From assembly GCA_003669055.1 (NCBI GenBank), contig RAYB01000019.1, positions 1 to 64,000 on the forward strand: DNA of 64,000 bases, read 5' to 3'. The notes below the pieces were generated by a model. That model did no database searches. It was not told where the DNA came from and was given only the letters and a program-made list of their open reading frames with translations. Source of the DNA: a bacterium 1XD21-70. GTDB lineage: Bacteria > Bacillota > Clostridia > Lachnospirales > Lachnospiraceae. The position numbers were made by a program, and so were the translations under genes. Numbering within the stretch: the stretch's first letter is position 1; each line of letters opens with the position of its first letter. This document shows positions 8,032-17,337 of the stretch, piece after piece.

Positions 8032-8098
8032 GAGCAGTTATTCCGAAGCATGAAGCGAACAAAAAACAATCAGGTGTATTCCTGGTCAGGAGGGTGTC

Positions 8099-9421
8099 AT
8101 GAAAAAGGGAGTTGTGATGGCAGCGTCGGTGATGCTGGCGGCCGGGTGTCTGGCAGGATGCCAGAAAAAGCAGGTGCAGCCCGGTGATGTCCCTGGGTTT
8201 GACCCGGGTGAGCAATATCTTTCTCTGTGGGTACATTCCATTGAAGACACAGAGGAAGGGCAGGCATACCGGCAATCGGTAGACCGGTTCAATGAGGTGT
8301 ATAACGGAACATATTTTGCGGACATAGAATTTGTCCCGCGCAATAACAGCGGCGGGGGGTATTCCGATAAGGTCAACGCCTCCGTGATGGCAGGAGGACT
8401 TCCCGATGTGCTGACCGTGGATGGGCCTAATGTTGCTGCTTATGCCGCCAACGGGATCATCCAGCCGCTGGCACCGCTAAAAGAAGAGGAGTCAAGCATA
8501 TACTTAGAATCAATCCTGGAACAAGGCACCTATCAAAACCAGCTGTATGCGCTGGGGGTAATGGAGTCCAGCGTGGGGTTGTACTATAATAAGGACATTC
8601 TGGAGAAAGCAGGGATTTTGGTACCTGAGGCAGGGCATCCCTGGACACGGACAGAGTTCTTAGGGATTTTGGAAAAATTAAAGCCCTTGATGGATGAGAT
8701 GGGCGGATACCCTCTGGATATGACGTTCCCCGTGGGCGAGGCAAGCATTTATTACTACGCCCCCTTTGTGTGGTCGGACGGAGGAAACCTCGTCAGCGAG
8801 GACGGGCTTTCGGCAGACGGGTTTTTCAATTCCGGCGAGATGGCTGAGGCGATGGGCTTCTTCCGGACCGTGGTGGAGAAAAAATACATGTCAGAAGCCC
8901 CTATCGAACATCTGTTTGAAAGCGGGAGAGCCGCCTTTAAGATAGACGGAGCCTGGGAGGTCAACACCGTCTACCAGAATTACCCTGATATCCGCTTAGG
9001 GGTAGCGCCCTATGTAGTAGGGGATAGCTGGGACGGAGGGCGCTATACGCCCACAGGATCCTGGGCCTATGCCGCCTCCTCCCACACAAAAAACCTGGAA
9101 GGGGCCACGGAACTGGTGAAATGGATGAGCGGGGTGGAAAGCGGGATCCGGATCTGGGAACTGTCAAAAACCTTCCCTTCCACCTATGAGGCTTTTGGCC
9201 AGATTGACGTGTTCCAGAGCGACGAAAATTACCGCATGCTATATGAACAGCTGAAAACATACGGGCATCCCAGGCCGAAGACACCGGTGTACCCGCAGGT
9301 AAGCACCTCCTTCCAGCAGGCCTTGGAAAATATCGCCCTCAGCGGGCAGGATACGCAAAAGGTGCTGGACAAATCTGTAGAAAGGATTAACGCGAAGCTG
9401 GAGCGTTATACGAGGAAATGA
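8099..9421 (+). CDS. ABC importer sugar-binding lipoprotein
   Basis: Family 1 extracellular solute-binding protein of 440 residues that captures the sugar outside the membrane. The signal peptide ends in the lipobox LAGC with Cys21 as the lipid-anchored residue. The mature part has the typical two-lobe pattern with YNKDILEKAG, the FKIDGAWEV region and the GSWAYAASSHTKN segment seen in oligosaccharide binders. It has a strong site AGGAGGG (8088-8094) and is the first gene of the operon. Substrate preference for sucrose or fructo-oligosaccharides is inferred from the GH32 enzyme four genes downstream. Confidence 0.92.
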   Translation: MKKGVVMAASVMLAAGCLAGCQKKQVQPGDVPGFDPGEQYLSLWVHSIEDTEEGQAYRQSVDRFNEVYNGTYFADIEFVPRNNSGGGYSDKVNASVMAGGLPDVLTVDGPNVAAYAANGIIQPLAPLKEEESSIYLESILEQGTYQNQLYALGVMESSVGLYYNKDILEKAGILVPEAGHPWTRTEFLGILEKLKPLMDEMGGYPLDMTFPVGEASIYYYAPFVWSDGGNLVSEDGLSADGFFNSGEMAEAMGFFRTVVEKKYMSEAPIEHLFESGRAAFKIDGAWEVNTVYQNYPDIRLGVAPYVVGDSWDGGRYTPTGSWAYAASSHTKNLEGATELVKWMSGVESGIRIWELSKTFPSTYEAFGQIDVFQSDENYRMLYEQLKTYGHPRPKTPVYPQVSTSFQQALENIALSGQDTQKVLDKSVERINAKLERYTRK

Positions 9422-10320
9422 TGAAGAAAAGATCAAATACATGGTTGGGCATGGCATTTTTCGGGCCGGCACTGGTTCTTTTAACCATCTTCCTGTTTGT
9501 GCCCATGGTGCTGACCCTGGCATTCAGTTTTACGGATTATTTTGCACTGAACCCGGATCTGACACATTTTGTGGGGCTGGGGAATTATGTGAAAATCTTT
9601 CAGGATGAACTGTTTGTGCAGTCGTTTTTGAACACGGTATGCTTTGTGCTGATCATCCTTCCCTGCCAAGGGATCGGGGCGCTGGGCCTGGCTCTCTTGA
9701 TCAACAAGGTAACCTATTGCAAAAAATATTTTAAGGTGGCATTTTTTGTCCCGGTGGTAATGTCCCTGGCGGTGGTCTCCACCTTATGGATGCAGATCTA
9801 TAGCCCGGAAGGGATCTTAAATACCATCCTGGCAAACCTAGGGATTCCTGCCCAGCCGTTCATCCACAGCGCCAGGCAGGCGCTTCCCTCCATTGCCGCC
9901 ATGAGTGTCTGGCAGGGGGTTGGGTACCAGATGATCATCTTTTTAGGCGGGCTGCAGGCAATCAACCCAGGGCTTTATGAGGCGGCAGAGATGGACCATG
10001 CCAGTGAATGGCAGAAATTTAAGGATATCACGCTTCCGGAGTTAAAGCCGCTTTGTGTGTTCGTTTTTATCACGGTTACCATCGGGGCATTCCGCATGAT
10101 CGTACAGCCCATGGTCATGACCGGCGGCGGCCCGTCCCACTCTACCTATACCATGGTTTACAATATCTATGAGACCGGTACCGTCAACTGGGAGATCGGG
10201 CTTGCGTCTACCATGGCGATTGTGTTCGCAATATTTGTGATGGCATTGACAGTGGTCCAGTCCATCCTGACCAGAGATAAGGAGGAGCGACATGTTAACA
10301 AAAAAGCAAAAAGGAATTAA
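9418..10320 (+). CDS. ABC sugar importer permease, MalF/UgpA type
   Basis: A 300-residue inner-membrane subunit with about six hydrophobic segments and the EAA-loop motif EAAEMDHASEWQKFKDITLP, which contacts the ATPase. The start overlaps the previous stop (ATGA at 9418), a sign of translational coupling; a second ATG lies at 9421. It pairs with the next gene to form the heterodimeric channel. Confidence 0.92.
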   Translation: MMKKRSNTWLGMAFFGPALVLLTIFLFVPMVLTLAFSFTDYFALNPDLTHFVGLGNYVKIFQDELFVQSFLNTVCFVLIILPCQGIGALGLALLINKVTYCKKYFKVAFFVPVVMSLAVVSTLWMQIYSPEGILNTILANLGIPAQPFIHSARQALPSIAAMSVWQGVGYQMIIFLGGLQAINPGLYEAAEMDHASEWQKFKDITLPELKPLCVFVFITVTIGAFRMIVQPMVMTGGGPSHSTYTMVYNIYETGTVNWEIGLASTMAIVFAIFVMALTVVQSILTRDKEERHVNKKAKRN

Positions 10321-11143
10321 CTTGGTTTTAACAGCCGTACTTTTGGCATTGTCACTGTTTTTCCTGTTTCCGGTCGTCTGGATGCTGGCCAATTCCTTTA
10401 AGCCGGATGCAGCAATCGCAGCAGATATGAACACTGCAGCCGCCTTTATCCCGCCTATGCCGGGAGGGGGATTTTTTGAGAATTACGTGTCGATCCTGAC
10501 CAATACCAATTTCCTGAGGTATATGGCCAACACCCTTTTTTATGCGGCAGTCCTGATCGTGTGCGGCGTTGTGGTCAACGGGCTGGCCGGATATGCCCTG
10601 GCAAAGATCCATTTCCCCTTCCGGGAACGGTGGGTGCTTTTGATCCTGCTGCTGCAGATCGTACCGATGGAAACAATCCTTACCATCCATTTCCTGATGA
10701 TAGCCAAGGTCGGCCTCCTCAATACGGTGGTGGGATATATCCTCCCTATGATTGTGAACCCATTCAACATATTCCTGTTCCGCCAGGTGTTTTTAAACCT
10801 GCCGGATGACGTGTATGAAGCTGCCCAGCTGGACTTTTGCAACCCGCTAAAATATTTCTTTACCATGGTGCTTCCCATGTCCAAGACTGTAGTGGCGACC
10901 GTAAGCGTATTTACATTTTTAAACGTATGGAATGATTATCTGTGGCCTTCGCTGGTATTTACCTCCAGCAACCTGCTGACAGCCCAGATCGGTTTAAATT
11001 CCATTACATCCAATGAAAATACCACCATGGGGCAGACACTGGCCGTGATCACCATGGTAACGATTCCCGTAATAATCATTTATTCGTTGTTCTCGAAACA
11101 AATTGTAGAAGGCGTGACCTCAACAGGGTCCAAGGAGGGATAA
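10292..11143 (+). CDS. ABC sugar importer permease, MalG/UgpE type
   Basis: A 283-residue second permease subunit with six predicted membrane spans and the EAA motif YEAAQLDFCNPLKYFFTMVL. It overlaps the first permease gene by 29 bases; GGAGG at 10281-10285 lies inside that gene and sets the start. Together they form the membrane pore of the importer. Confidence 0.92.
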   Translation: MLTKKQKGINLVLTAVLLALSLFFLFPVVWMLANSFKPDAAIAADMNTAAAFIPPMPGGGFFENYVSILTNTNFLRYMANTLFYAAVLIVCGVVVNGLAGYALAKIHFPFRERWVLLILLLQIVPMETILTIHFLMIAKVGLLNTVVGYILPMIVNPFNIFLFRQVFLNLPDDVYEAAQLDFCNPLKYFFTMVLPMSKTVVATVSVFTFLNVWNDYLWPSLVFTSSNLLTAQIGLNSITSNENTTMGQTLAVITMVTIPVIIIYSLFSKQIVEGVTSTGSKEG

Positions 11144-11146
11144 GAG

Positions 11147-12238
11147 ATGAGTTTTATCGAGTTTAGGAATATTTGCAAAAAATATGAAAATGCAGAGAGG
11201 AATTCTGTCACAAACTTTAACCTGGACATAGAGGAGAAAGAGTTCATTGCATTTGTAGGCCCGTCCGGCTGCGGCAAGTCCACAACCTTGCGGATGGTGG
11301 CCGGCTTTGAGGAAATCACCGGCGGTGATCTGTATATCGACGGGAAACGGGTCAACGACACAGCGCCCAGAGACCGGGGGATCGCCATGGTATTCCAGAA
11401 CTATGCCCTGTATCCCCACATGACGGTGGAGAAAAATATCGGATACGGGCTGAGGAATATGAAAGTGCCGGAGGCAGAGGTGAAAAAGAAGGTAGATTGG
11501 GCAATCCGCATCCTGGGCCTGGAAGAATTCCGCACCCGCAAGCCCAAAAACTTATCCGGCGGGCAGAGGCAGAGAGTGGCGCTGGGACGTGCGATTGTGA
11601 AAAACCAGAAGCTGTTTCTGATGGATGAGCCGCTTTCCAACCTGGATGCCAAGCTGAGGGTCAGCATGCGCAACGAGATCAGCAAGCTTCACCGGGAACT
11701 GGGAACGACCACGATCTATGTGACCCACGACCAGGTGGAGGCCATGACCATGGCTGACCGGATCGTGATCATGAAGGACGGCGTGATCCAGCAGGCCGGG
11801 GCGCCCATGGAACTGTATGACCATCCGGTGAATAAATTTGTGGCCGGGTTTATCGGGTCTCCGCAGATGAATTTCTACCATGTGACTGTGGACGGCAATG
11901 AACTAAAGTTCCGGGACGGCAATAAAATCGGGCTGCCGGACGAGGTGGTCTCGCGCCTGGGCGGAAAAAGCGGGCAGATGATTATGGGGATCCGGGGGGA
12001 AGATATCAAGCTGGATCCGGCCAGCCAAAAATCCTTTGAGGCAGATCAGCAAAAGGCCGTCGTGGAAAATACCGAGGTGATGGGCAATGAGAATAATCTG
12101 TACTTTACCTTTGGCCAGAGCCTGACCGTGGCAAGGGTATCCAAATATGAGGTCCGCCTGGCCGGGGATGAGATCCGGTTTGTGTTCCTGCCAAACAAGA
12201 TGCACTTTTTTGATAAAGACACGGAAAAAAGTATTTAA
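11147..12238 (+). CDS. ABC sugar importer ATPase, MalK/MsmK/UgpC type
   Basis: A 363-residue nucleotide-binding subunit that powers the importer. It shows Walker A GPSGCGKST (38-46), signature LSGGQRQR, Walker B LFLMDEPLS and the switch histidine in YVTHDQ, followed by a C-terminal OB-fold regulatory domain of the MalK type from about residue 240. Many Firmicutes sugar importers share one unlinked ATPase (MsmK); here the operon carries its own, 3 bases after the permease. Confidence 0.94.
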   Translation: MSFIEFRNICKKYENAERNSVTNFNLDIEEKEFIAFVGPSGCGKSTTLRMVAGFEEITGGDLYIDGKRVNDTAPRDRGIAMVFQNYALYPHMTVEKNIGYGLRNMKVPEAEVKKKVDWAIRILGLEEFRTRKPKNLSGGQRQRVALGRAIVKNQKLFLMDEPLSNLDAKLRVSMRNEISKLHRELGTTTIYVTHDQVEAMTMADRIVIMKDGVIQQAGAPMELYDHPVNKFVAGFIGSPQMNFYHVTVDGNELKFRDGNKIGLPDEVVSRLGGKSGQMIMGIRGEDIKLDPASQKSFEADQQKAVVENTEVMGNENNLYFTFGQSLTVARVSKYEVRLAGDEIRFVFLPNKMHFFDKDTEKSI

Positions 12239-12306
12239 AAACAGAGAAACATCATGTATCCTATATGTGGCAGCAGGCCGGGAAATTACGGAAAGGAAGC
12301 GGGAAC

Positions 12307-13668
12307 ATGGAGCAGCATATCAAGCAGGGCGGTCATTTAAAAGCACCAGGGAACTGGATCAATGACCCCAATGGATTTATCTATTACCAAGGGAAATATC
12401 ATCTGTTTTACCAATATTTCCCTTACGCACCAGTGTGGGGAACCATGCACTGGGGGCATGCAGTCAGCGATGATTTGGTGAATTGGGAACATATCGGGAT
12501 TGCACTTTTTCCGACAAAATACGGGGATATGAGCGGGTGTTTTTCCGGCAGTGCAGTGGAAAATGAAGGGAATATGGTTCTTTTCTATACGGGCGTGCAT
12601 TACTATGAGACAGATCCGGAGAACATCCACCTCAGCACCCACGACCACTTTGACTCCTGCCAGATGATGATTTCATCCAAGGACGGGATCCACTTTGACA
12701 ATTTTAACGGGAAACAGGTGGTCATCCCCCCGCTCACGGATCCGAAAATCGGACACAAGACCCATACCAGGGATCCCAAAGTATGGAAAGGGAAGAACGG
12801 CTGGTATATGGTTTTAGGAAGCCAGAACGAAGAAGGCCGGGGAAAGCTGCTCTTTTACCAAAGCAAAGACCTTAAAAACTGGTCATTCGTAAATGACGTG
12901 TCAAAAGGGGCCGGATGGGGCTGGATGTGGGAATGCCCCGATTACTTTGAGGCAGAAGGCGGCCAGGTGCTGATATTCTCCCCTATGCGGTTTCTAAAAG
13001 ACGGGAAATGGGAAGAAAACCAGTCCATCTGCATGGCTGTCGATTTTAAAGAGGACGGCTGTGAAATGACAATGCCGGATACCTACCAATATCTGGATTA
13101 CGGCCTGGATCTCTATGCCCCCCAGAGCACGGTGGACGAAAACGGGAACAGGGTGCTGACGGCCTGGCTGCGGATGCCAAAGGCTGTGGAAGACGACGGC
13201 CTGCCGCCATGGCGGGGGATGTTCTGCCTCCCCCGCGTGGTTGAAGTAAAAAACGGCCATATCTATTTCCGCGTCCACCCCAATGTGAAAAATCAGTACG
13301 CAAAGCCCCTTAGCGATGTGAAAGAAGCAGGGAAAGAAGGCTACCGGATCCGCCTCTGCCTAGAAGACGGCGGCTATGTGAATGTAGGCGGGTACCAGGT
13401 CTCTTGCAGGGGAAACCGGATCTGTACAGACCGGACAGCCGTATTCTGCCCGGGCGAAGGCTACCGCATGATATTTGAGACCCCCGGGGTACAGGAGGGG
13501 AACCAACTGGATATTTATGTGGACGGGCACATCGTAGAAGTCTATGTCAATGACGGGGAATATGTCATCAGCAACGCCGTCTACGGGCTCACAGAAGAAC
13601 TCCAAGTCCACAAAGGGAGCAAAGTAGAGATATTCGGCAAAAACACCCCTTCCCTAAACAGCCCGTAA
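12307..13668 (+). CDS. Glycoside hydrolase family 32 beta-fructosidase
   Basis: Hydrolyses terminal beta-fructosyl bonds (sucrose, sucrose phosphate, kestose-type oligosaccharides). The 453-residue protein has all three GH32 catalytic elements: nucleophile Asp20 in WINDPNG (17-23), the transition-state Asp156 in RDP, and acid/base Glu209 in WECPD. A C-terminal beta-sandwich follows. No signal peptide is visible, so it acts in the cytoplasm on sugar brought in by the adjacent ABC system. The ATG at 12307 is chosen over the in-frame 12265 because the family starts just before WINDPNG and AAAGGAAG precedes it. It is the last gene of the operon; no clear terminator follows. Confidence 0.94.
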   Translation: MEQHIKQGGHLKAPGNWINDPNGFIYYQGKYHLFYQYFPYAPVWGTMHWGHAVSDDLVNWEHIGIALFPTKYGDMSGCFSGSAVENEGNMVLFYTGVHYYETDPENIHLSTHDHFDSCQMMISSKDGIHFDNFNGKQVVIPPLTDPKIGHKTHTRDPKVWKGKNGWYMVLGSQNEEGRGKLLFYQSKDLKNWSFVNDVSKGAGWGWMWECPDYFEAEGGQVLIFSPMRFLKDGKWEENQSICMAVDFKEDGCEMTMPDTYQYLDYGLDLYAPQSTVDENGNRVLTAWLRMPKAVEDDGLPPWRGMFCLPRVVEVKNGHIYFRVHPNVKNQYAKPLSDVKEAGKEGYRIRLCLEDGGYVNVGGYQVSCRGNRICTDRTAVFCPGEGYRMIFETPGVQEGNQLDIYVDGHIVEVYVNDGEYVISNAVYGLTEELQVHKGSKVEIFGKNTPSLNSP

Positions 13669-13715
13669 AAACCACAAAACCCACACCACAAAGCCTAACA
13701 TCCTAAATTTCCGTC

Positions 13716-13744
13716 TTGATAAATACCCCCTCCTATGATAAGAT
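13716..13744 (+). promoter_or_regulatory. Sigma-A promoter of the alaS unit
   Basis: TTGATA (13716-13721), a 17-base spacer and TAAGAT (13739-13744). The leader to the next start codon is only ~40 bases, so there is no room for a T-box. Confidence 0.75.
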
Positions 13745-13792
13745 ACAAGGATGGAAGAAGTTGATATTTAAACAATGGAGGGATTATATATC

Positions 13793-13939
13793 ATGACGGA
13801 AGTAGCAGTAAGCTTAATCGGGTACACGTTCAAGGCAATTGTCTTTGCAGTGATTGCTTATGCCGGCATTCTCTTGGGCAAGAAATACAGAGATAAAAAA
13901 GATGCCGAGAAGGCTGTAGGAAGCCAGGAAGGCAGATAA
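13793..13939 (+). CDS. Small single-span membrane peptide upstream of alaS
   Basis: A 48-residue reading frame with ATG at 13793, a good site GGAGGG (13777-13782) and a TAA at 13937. The predicted peptide has a hydrophobic core (residues ~8-30, containing IVFAVIAYAGILLG) and a basic, charged tail (KKYRDKKDAEK), the profile of a single-span membrane protein with its C-terminus in the cytoplasm. It lies between a good promoter and alaS, with 16 bases to the alaS start, so it is the first gene of that unit. I do not recognise a family. Confidence 0.65.
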   Translation: MTEVAVSLIGYTFKAIVFAVIAYAGILLGKKYRDKKDAEKAVGSQEGR

Positions 13940-13955
13940 GGCGGAGGACACAGAC

Positions 13956-16595
13956 GTGAAGAAATACGGCGTAAATGAACTGAGAAGAATGTTTCTGGAG
14001 TTTTTTGAGAGCAAAGGGCACTTAGCGATGAAAAGCTTTTCCTTGGTTCCCCATAATGACAACAGCCTCTTGCTGATCAACTCCGGCATGGCACCATTAA
14101 AGCCCTATTTTACCGGGCAGGAGATCCCTCCGCGCAGGCGGGTGACCACCTGCCAGAAATGTATCCGCACCGGCGACATCGAGAACATCGGCAAGACGGC
14201 ACGGCACGGCACCTTTTTTGAGATGCTGGGCAATTTCTCCTTCGGGGATTATTTTAAGGATGAGGCGATCCACTGGTCCTGGGAATTCCTGACTGAGGTA
14301 GTGGGGCTGGATCCTGACCGCCTATACCCGTCCGTGTACCAGGATGATGACGAGGCCTTTGAGATCTGGAATAAGAAGATCGGCATTGCCAAGGAACGGA
14401 TTTTCCGTTTTGGCAAGGAAGACAACTTTTGGGAGCATGGGGCAGGCCCTTGCGGCCCCTGTTCGGAGATTTACTATGACCGCGGCGAGAAGTATGGCTG
14501 TGGGAAGCCAGGATGTACGGTGGGCTGTGAGTGTGACCGCTACATTGAAGTGTGGAATAACGTATTTACGCAGTTTGAGAATGACGGCCATGGCAATTAT
14601 ACGGAACTGGTGCAAAAAAATATCGACACCGGCATGGGGCTGGAGCGCCTGGCTGTTGTCGTGCAGGACGTGGATTCCCTGTTTACGGTAGATACCAACA
14701 AAGCACTTCTGGACGAAGTATGTGCCCTGGCGCATACCAGCTACCAGTCTGACGAAAAAAAGGATGTATCCCTAAGGATTATTGCAGACCATGTGAAATC
14801 CTGCACCTTTATGATTTCAGACGGCATTATGCCCTCGAATGAAGGGCGTGGCTATGTGCTGCGCCGCTTGCTGCGCCGTGCTGCCCGCCATGGGAGGCTT
14901 CTGGGCATTGAGGGGCGGTTTATGGCCGAGTTGGCTAAGACGGTCATTGCCCTGTCCAAGGATGGTTATCCGGAACTGGAAGAAAAGAGCGTGATGATCC
15001 TCAAAGTTCTCACCGAGGAGGAAGAGAAATTCAGCCGCACCATTGACACAGGCCTTTCGATCCTGTCCGAGATGGAAGAGGAGATGGCAAAAAAAGGGGA
15101 GAGCGTCCTTGACGGGGCGGATGCCTTTAAACTTTATGATACCTATGGCTTCCCGCTGGATCTGACGGTCGAACTTCTGGAAGAGAAAAAGATGACCGTG
15201 GACGAGGCTGGTTTCCAGGCTGCCATGAAAGAACAGAAAAAGAAAGCAAAGGAAGCCAGGAAGGCCACCAACTACATGGGTGCTGATGTGACCGTATACC
15301 AGTCGATCCCGGCTGACATCACCAGTACCTTCGTAGGCTATGACCGCCTAACACATAATTCCAAGATTACAGTCCTGACAACAGACAGCGAACTGGTACA
15401 GGCATTGACAGACGGACAGGCAGGAACCGTTATTGTGGACGAGACGCCGTTTTACGGAACCATGGGCGGACAAACCGGCGATACCGGTGTGATCGAGGGA
15501 GGAAACGGCAGCTTTGTGGTGGAAGACACCATCCACCTGCAAGGCGGCAAGATCGGGCACGTCGGAAGGATGGTTTCCGGGATGTTTGCTGTCGGTGAGC
15601 CTGTCAGCTTAAAGGTAGGCGCTGACAGCCGCCGTGCGACGGAAAAGAACCACAGCGCAACCCACCTTCTCCAGAAGGCATTACGGATTGTATTGGGGGA
15701 ACATGTGGAGCAGGCAGGATCCTTAGTGACACCTGACCGCCTGCGTTTTGACTTTACCCACTTTTCCGCCATGACCCGGGAGGAGATCCGCAAGGCCGAG
15801 CAGCTGGTGAATCAGGAGATCCAGAAAGACTGGGATGTAACCACACAGGAGATGAGCCTAGATGAAGCGAAAAAAACAGGCGCTATGGCGCTTTTTGGTG
15901 AAAAATATGGTGAAACGGTACGTGTGGTTAAGATGGGCGATTTCTCTACCGAACTTTGCGGCGGTACTCATGTCGCTCATACTGGCCAGGTTCATGCCTT
16001 TAAGATCCTTTCCGAAGCAGGGATCGCTGCCAATGTCCGCCGGATCGAGGCACTGACCGGCGATGGCCTGATGGCTTACTACCAGCATGCAGAGGAAGAA
16101 CTGCATGAAGCGGCGAAGGCGGCCAAGAGCACCCCGGCGGAGTTAAAAGGGAGGATCGAGGCTATGGCAGAGGAGATCCGTGCCCTGCATTCCGAGAACG
16201 AAAAACTAAAAGCACGTTTGGCCAAAGATTCCCTGGGCGATGTCATGAACCGGGTAAAGGAGGTCAGCGGCGTCAAGGTTCTTGCCGCAAAGGTGAGCGA
16301 CGCAGACATGAACGGGTTAAGAAACCTCGGCGATCAGTTAAAGGACAAACTTGGTGAGGGTGTGATCGTGCTCGCATCGGTGTTAGACGGCAAGGTCAGC
16401 CTGATGGCGACAGCCACGGACGGGGCGCTAAAGAAGGGCGCACATGCCGGAAACCTGATCAAGGCGATTGCCGGTTTGGTAGGCGGAGGCGGAGGCGGAC
16501 GGCCGAATATGGCACAGGCAGGCGGGAAAAACCCGGATGGGGTGGATGCCGCACTGGAGAAGGTGTACGAAGCCGCTGCCGGCCAGATCCAATAA
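13956..16595 (+). CDS. alaS: Alanyl-tRNA synthetase
   Basis: Charges tRNA-Ala. The 879 residues contain the class II catalytic core from the N-terminus (NSGMAPLKPYF, GNFSFGDYF), the tRNA-recognition region, the editing domain with the zinc ligands HSATH and CGGTH, a coiled-coil and the C-terminal Gly-rich DHHA1-type domain (GLVGGGGGGRP). The start is a GTG at 13956, set by GGAGG at 13943-13947; the sequence MKKYGVNELRRMFLEFF matches normal family starts. No T-box leader is present, so control differs from that of many Firmicutes synthetase genes. Confidence 0.97.
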   Translation: MKKYGVNELRRMFLEFFESKGHLAMKSFSLVPHNDNSLLLINSGMAPLKPYFTGQEIPPRRRVTTCQKCIRTGDIENIGKTARHGTFFEMLGNFSFGDYFKDEAIHWSWEFLTEVVGLDPDRLYPSVYQDDDEAFEIWNKKIGIAKERIFRFGKEDNFWEHGAGPCGPCSEIYYDRGEKYGCGKPGCTVGCECDRYIEVWNNVFTQFENDGHGNYTELVQKNIDTGMGLERLAVVVQDVDSLFTVDTNKALLDEVCALAHTSYQSDEKKDVSLRIIADHVKSCTFMISDGIMPSNEGRGYVLRRLLRRAARHGRLLGIEGRFMAELAKTVIALSKDGYPELEEKSVMILKVLTEEEEKFSRTIDTGLSILSEMEEEMAKKGESVLDGADAFKLYDTYGFPLDLTVELLEEKKMTVDEAGFQAAMKEQKKKAKEARKATNYMGADVTVYQSIPADITSTFVGYDRLTHNSKITVLTTDSELVQALTDGQAGTVIVDETPFYGTMGGQTGDTGVIEGGNGSFVVEDTIHLQGGKIGHVGRMVSGMFAVGEPVSLKVGADSRRATEKNHSATHLLQKALRIVLGEHVEQAGSLVTPDRLRFDFTHFSAMTREEIRKAEQLVNQEIQKDWDVTTQEMSLDEAKKTGAMALFGEKYGETVRVVKMGDFSTELCGGTHVAHTGQVHAFKILSEAGIAANVRRIEALTGDGLMAYYQHAEEELHEAAKAAKSTPAELKGRIEAMAEEIRALHSENEKLKARLAKDSLGDVMNRVKEVSGVKVLAAKVSDADMNGLRNLGDQLKDKLGEGVIVLASVLDGKVSLMATATDGALKKGAHAGNLIKAIAGLVGGGGGGRPNMAQAGGKNPDGVDAALEKVYEAAAGQIQ

Positions 16596-16624
16596 AAATG
16601 CGGCGAAAAGCATGCCGGAAGAAA

Positions 16625-16654
16625 GATGAGGGGGAGGCCATATTGCCCCTCATC
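16625..16654. terminator. Hairpin after alaS
   Basis: GATGAGGGG (16625-16633) pairs perfectly with CCCCTCATC (16646-16654). No U-tract follows on the plus strand, so termination would be weak or factor-assisted. Confidence 0.35.
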
Positions 16655-16684
16655 ACAAAAATCTCCATGTTTTGCAAAAAATAG

Positions 16685-16712
16685 TTGACGAATAGAGATT
16701 TTATGTTATAAT
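16685..16712 (+). promoter_or_regulatory. Promoter of rpsU
   Basis: TTGACG (16685-16690), a 16-base spacer and perfect TATAAT (16707-16712). The leader contains a 7-bp hairpin (CAGTTGT 16739-16745 with ACAACTG 16761-16767) directly before the ribosome site. Confidence 0.85.
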
Positions 16713-16788
16713 TTAAGCAGTGCGAATAAATACCCAAACAGTTGTATTATGCACAAGTACACAACTGGAGGGAGGTTAGGTGTGAGCG

Positions 16789-16965
16789 ATGTCGAACGTA
16801 ATCGTTAAAGAAAACGAAAGCTTGGACAGTGCATTGCGCAGATTCAAAAGAAACTGTGCGAAGGCAGGGATCCAGCAAGAGATTCGTAAAAGAGAGCATT
16901 ACGAGAAACCAAGCGTCAGACGTAAGAAAAAGTCTGAAGCCGCAAGAAAACGTAAATTTAATTAA
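16789..16965 (+). CDS. rpsU: Ribosomal protein bS21
   Basis: A 58-residue small-subunit protein beginning [19 protein letters not shown], with the basic C-terminal tail [16 protein letters not shown]21 helps the small subunit engage initiation sites. The gene has its own promoter and terminator, so it is a single-gene unit. GGAGGGAGG lies 13 or more bases before the ATG, a long spacing; TTAGG (16776-16780) may serve instead. Confidence 0.96.
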   Translation: MSNVIVKENESLDSALRRFKRNCAKAGIQQEIRKREHYEKPSVRRKKKSEAARKRKFN

Positions 16966-16974
16966 ACGTTTCCA

Positions 16975-17004
16975 AATCCCCAGTCATAAGACCGGGGATT
17001 TTTT
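16975..17004 (+). terminator. Terminator of rpsU
   Basis: AATCCCC and GGGGATT with inner GTC/GAC pairs and an ATAA loop, then a run of Ts ending at 17004. A textbook intrinsic terminator. Confidence 0.92.
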
Positions 17005-17033
17005 CGTAGAATAATAGTAATCATAGGCAGAGG

Positions 17034-17312
17034 ATGAGGCCTTTGTTTGAGCAGATGAAAATTGCGGCGGCAGACAATCTGAAGCTGCCGAAGGATGTGG
17101 TGCTGGGGGAAGTTCTGATCTCGTTTGTCGGGCGCACCAGTGTAATCGTGGAAAACTACCGGGGCATCCTGATTTATGATGACAAGACAGTAAAACTCCA
17201 GGCAAAAAACTGTAAGCTTCAATTTCATGGGAAGCGGCTTCATATTGAATATTATAACCACGATGAAATGAAAATCAGCGGCCTGATTCAATCAATGGAA
17301 TTTGGTGAATGA
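17034..17312 (+). CDS. yqfC: Sporulation protein YqfC
   Basis: A 92-residue protein of the YqfC family, produced in the mother cell and needed for efficient sporulation in Bacillus. The features are LPKDVVLGEVLISFVGRTSVIVENYRG in pieces (LPKDV, the F-hinge and ENYRGI) and the KISGLIQSMEF ending, which match the family end to end. AGAGG lies directly against the ATG at 17034, which is poorly spaced, so the exact start is a little uncertain. It is paired with yqfD, as in other endospore formers. Confidence 0.9.
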   Translation: MRPLFEQMKIAAADNLKLPKDVVLGEVLISFVGRTSVIVENYRGILIYDDKTVKLQAKNCKLQFHGKRLHIEYYNHDEMKISGLIQSMEFGE

Positions 17313-17337
17313 AGGAAAAAGGACAGGAGTGGAGTGC

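Noticed and set aside
13745-13792. T-box leader for alaS
   Set aside because: The leader is ~45 bases and contains no specifier-loop or antiterminator; a small reading frame begins instead.
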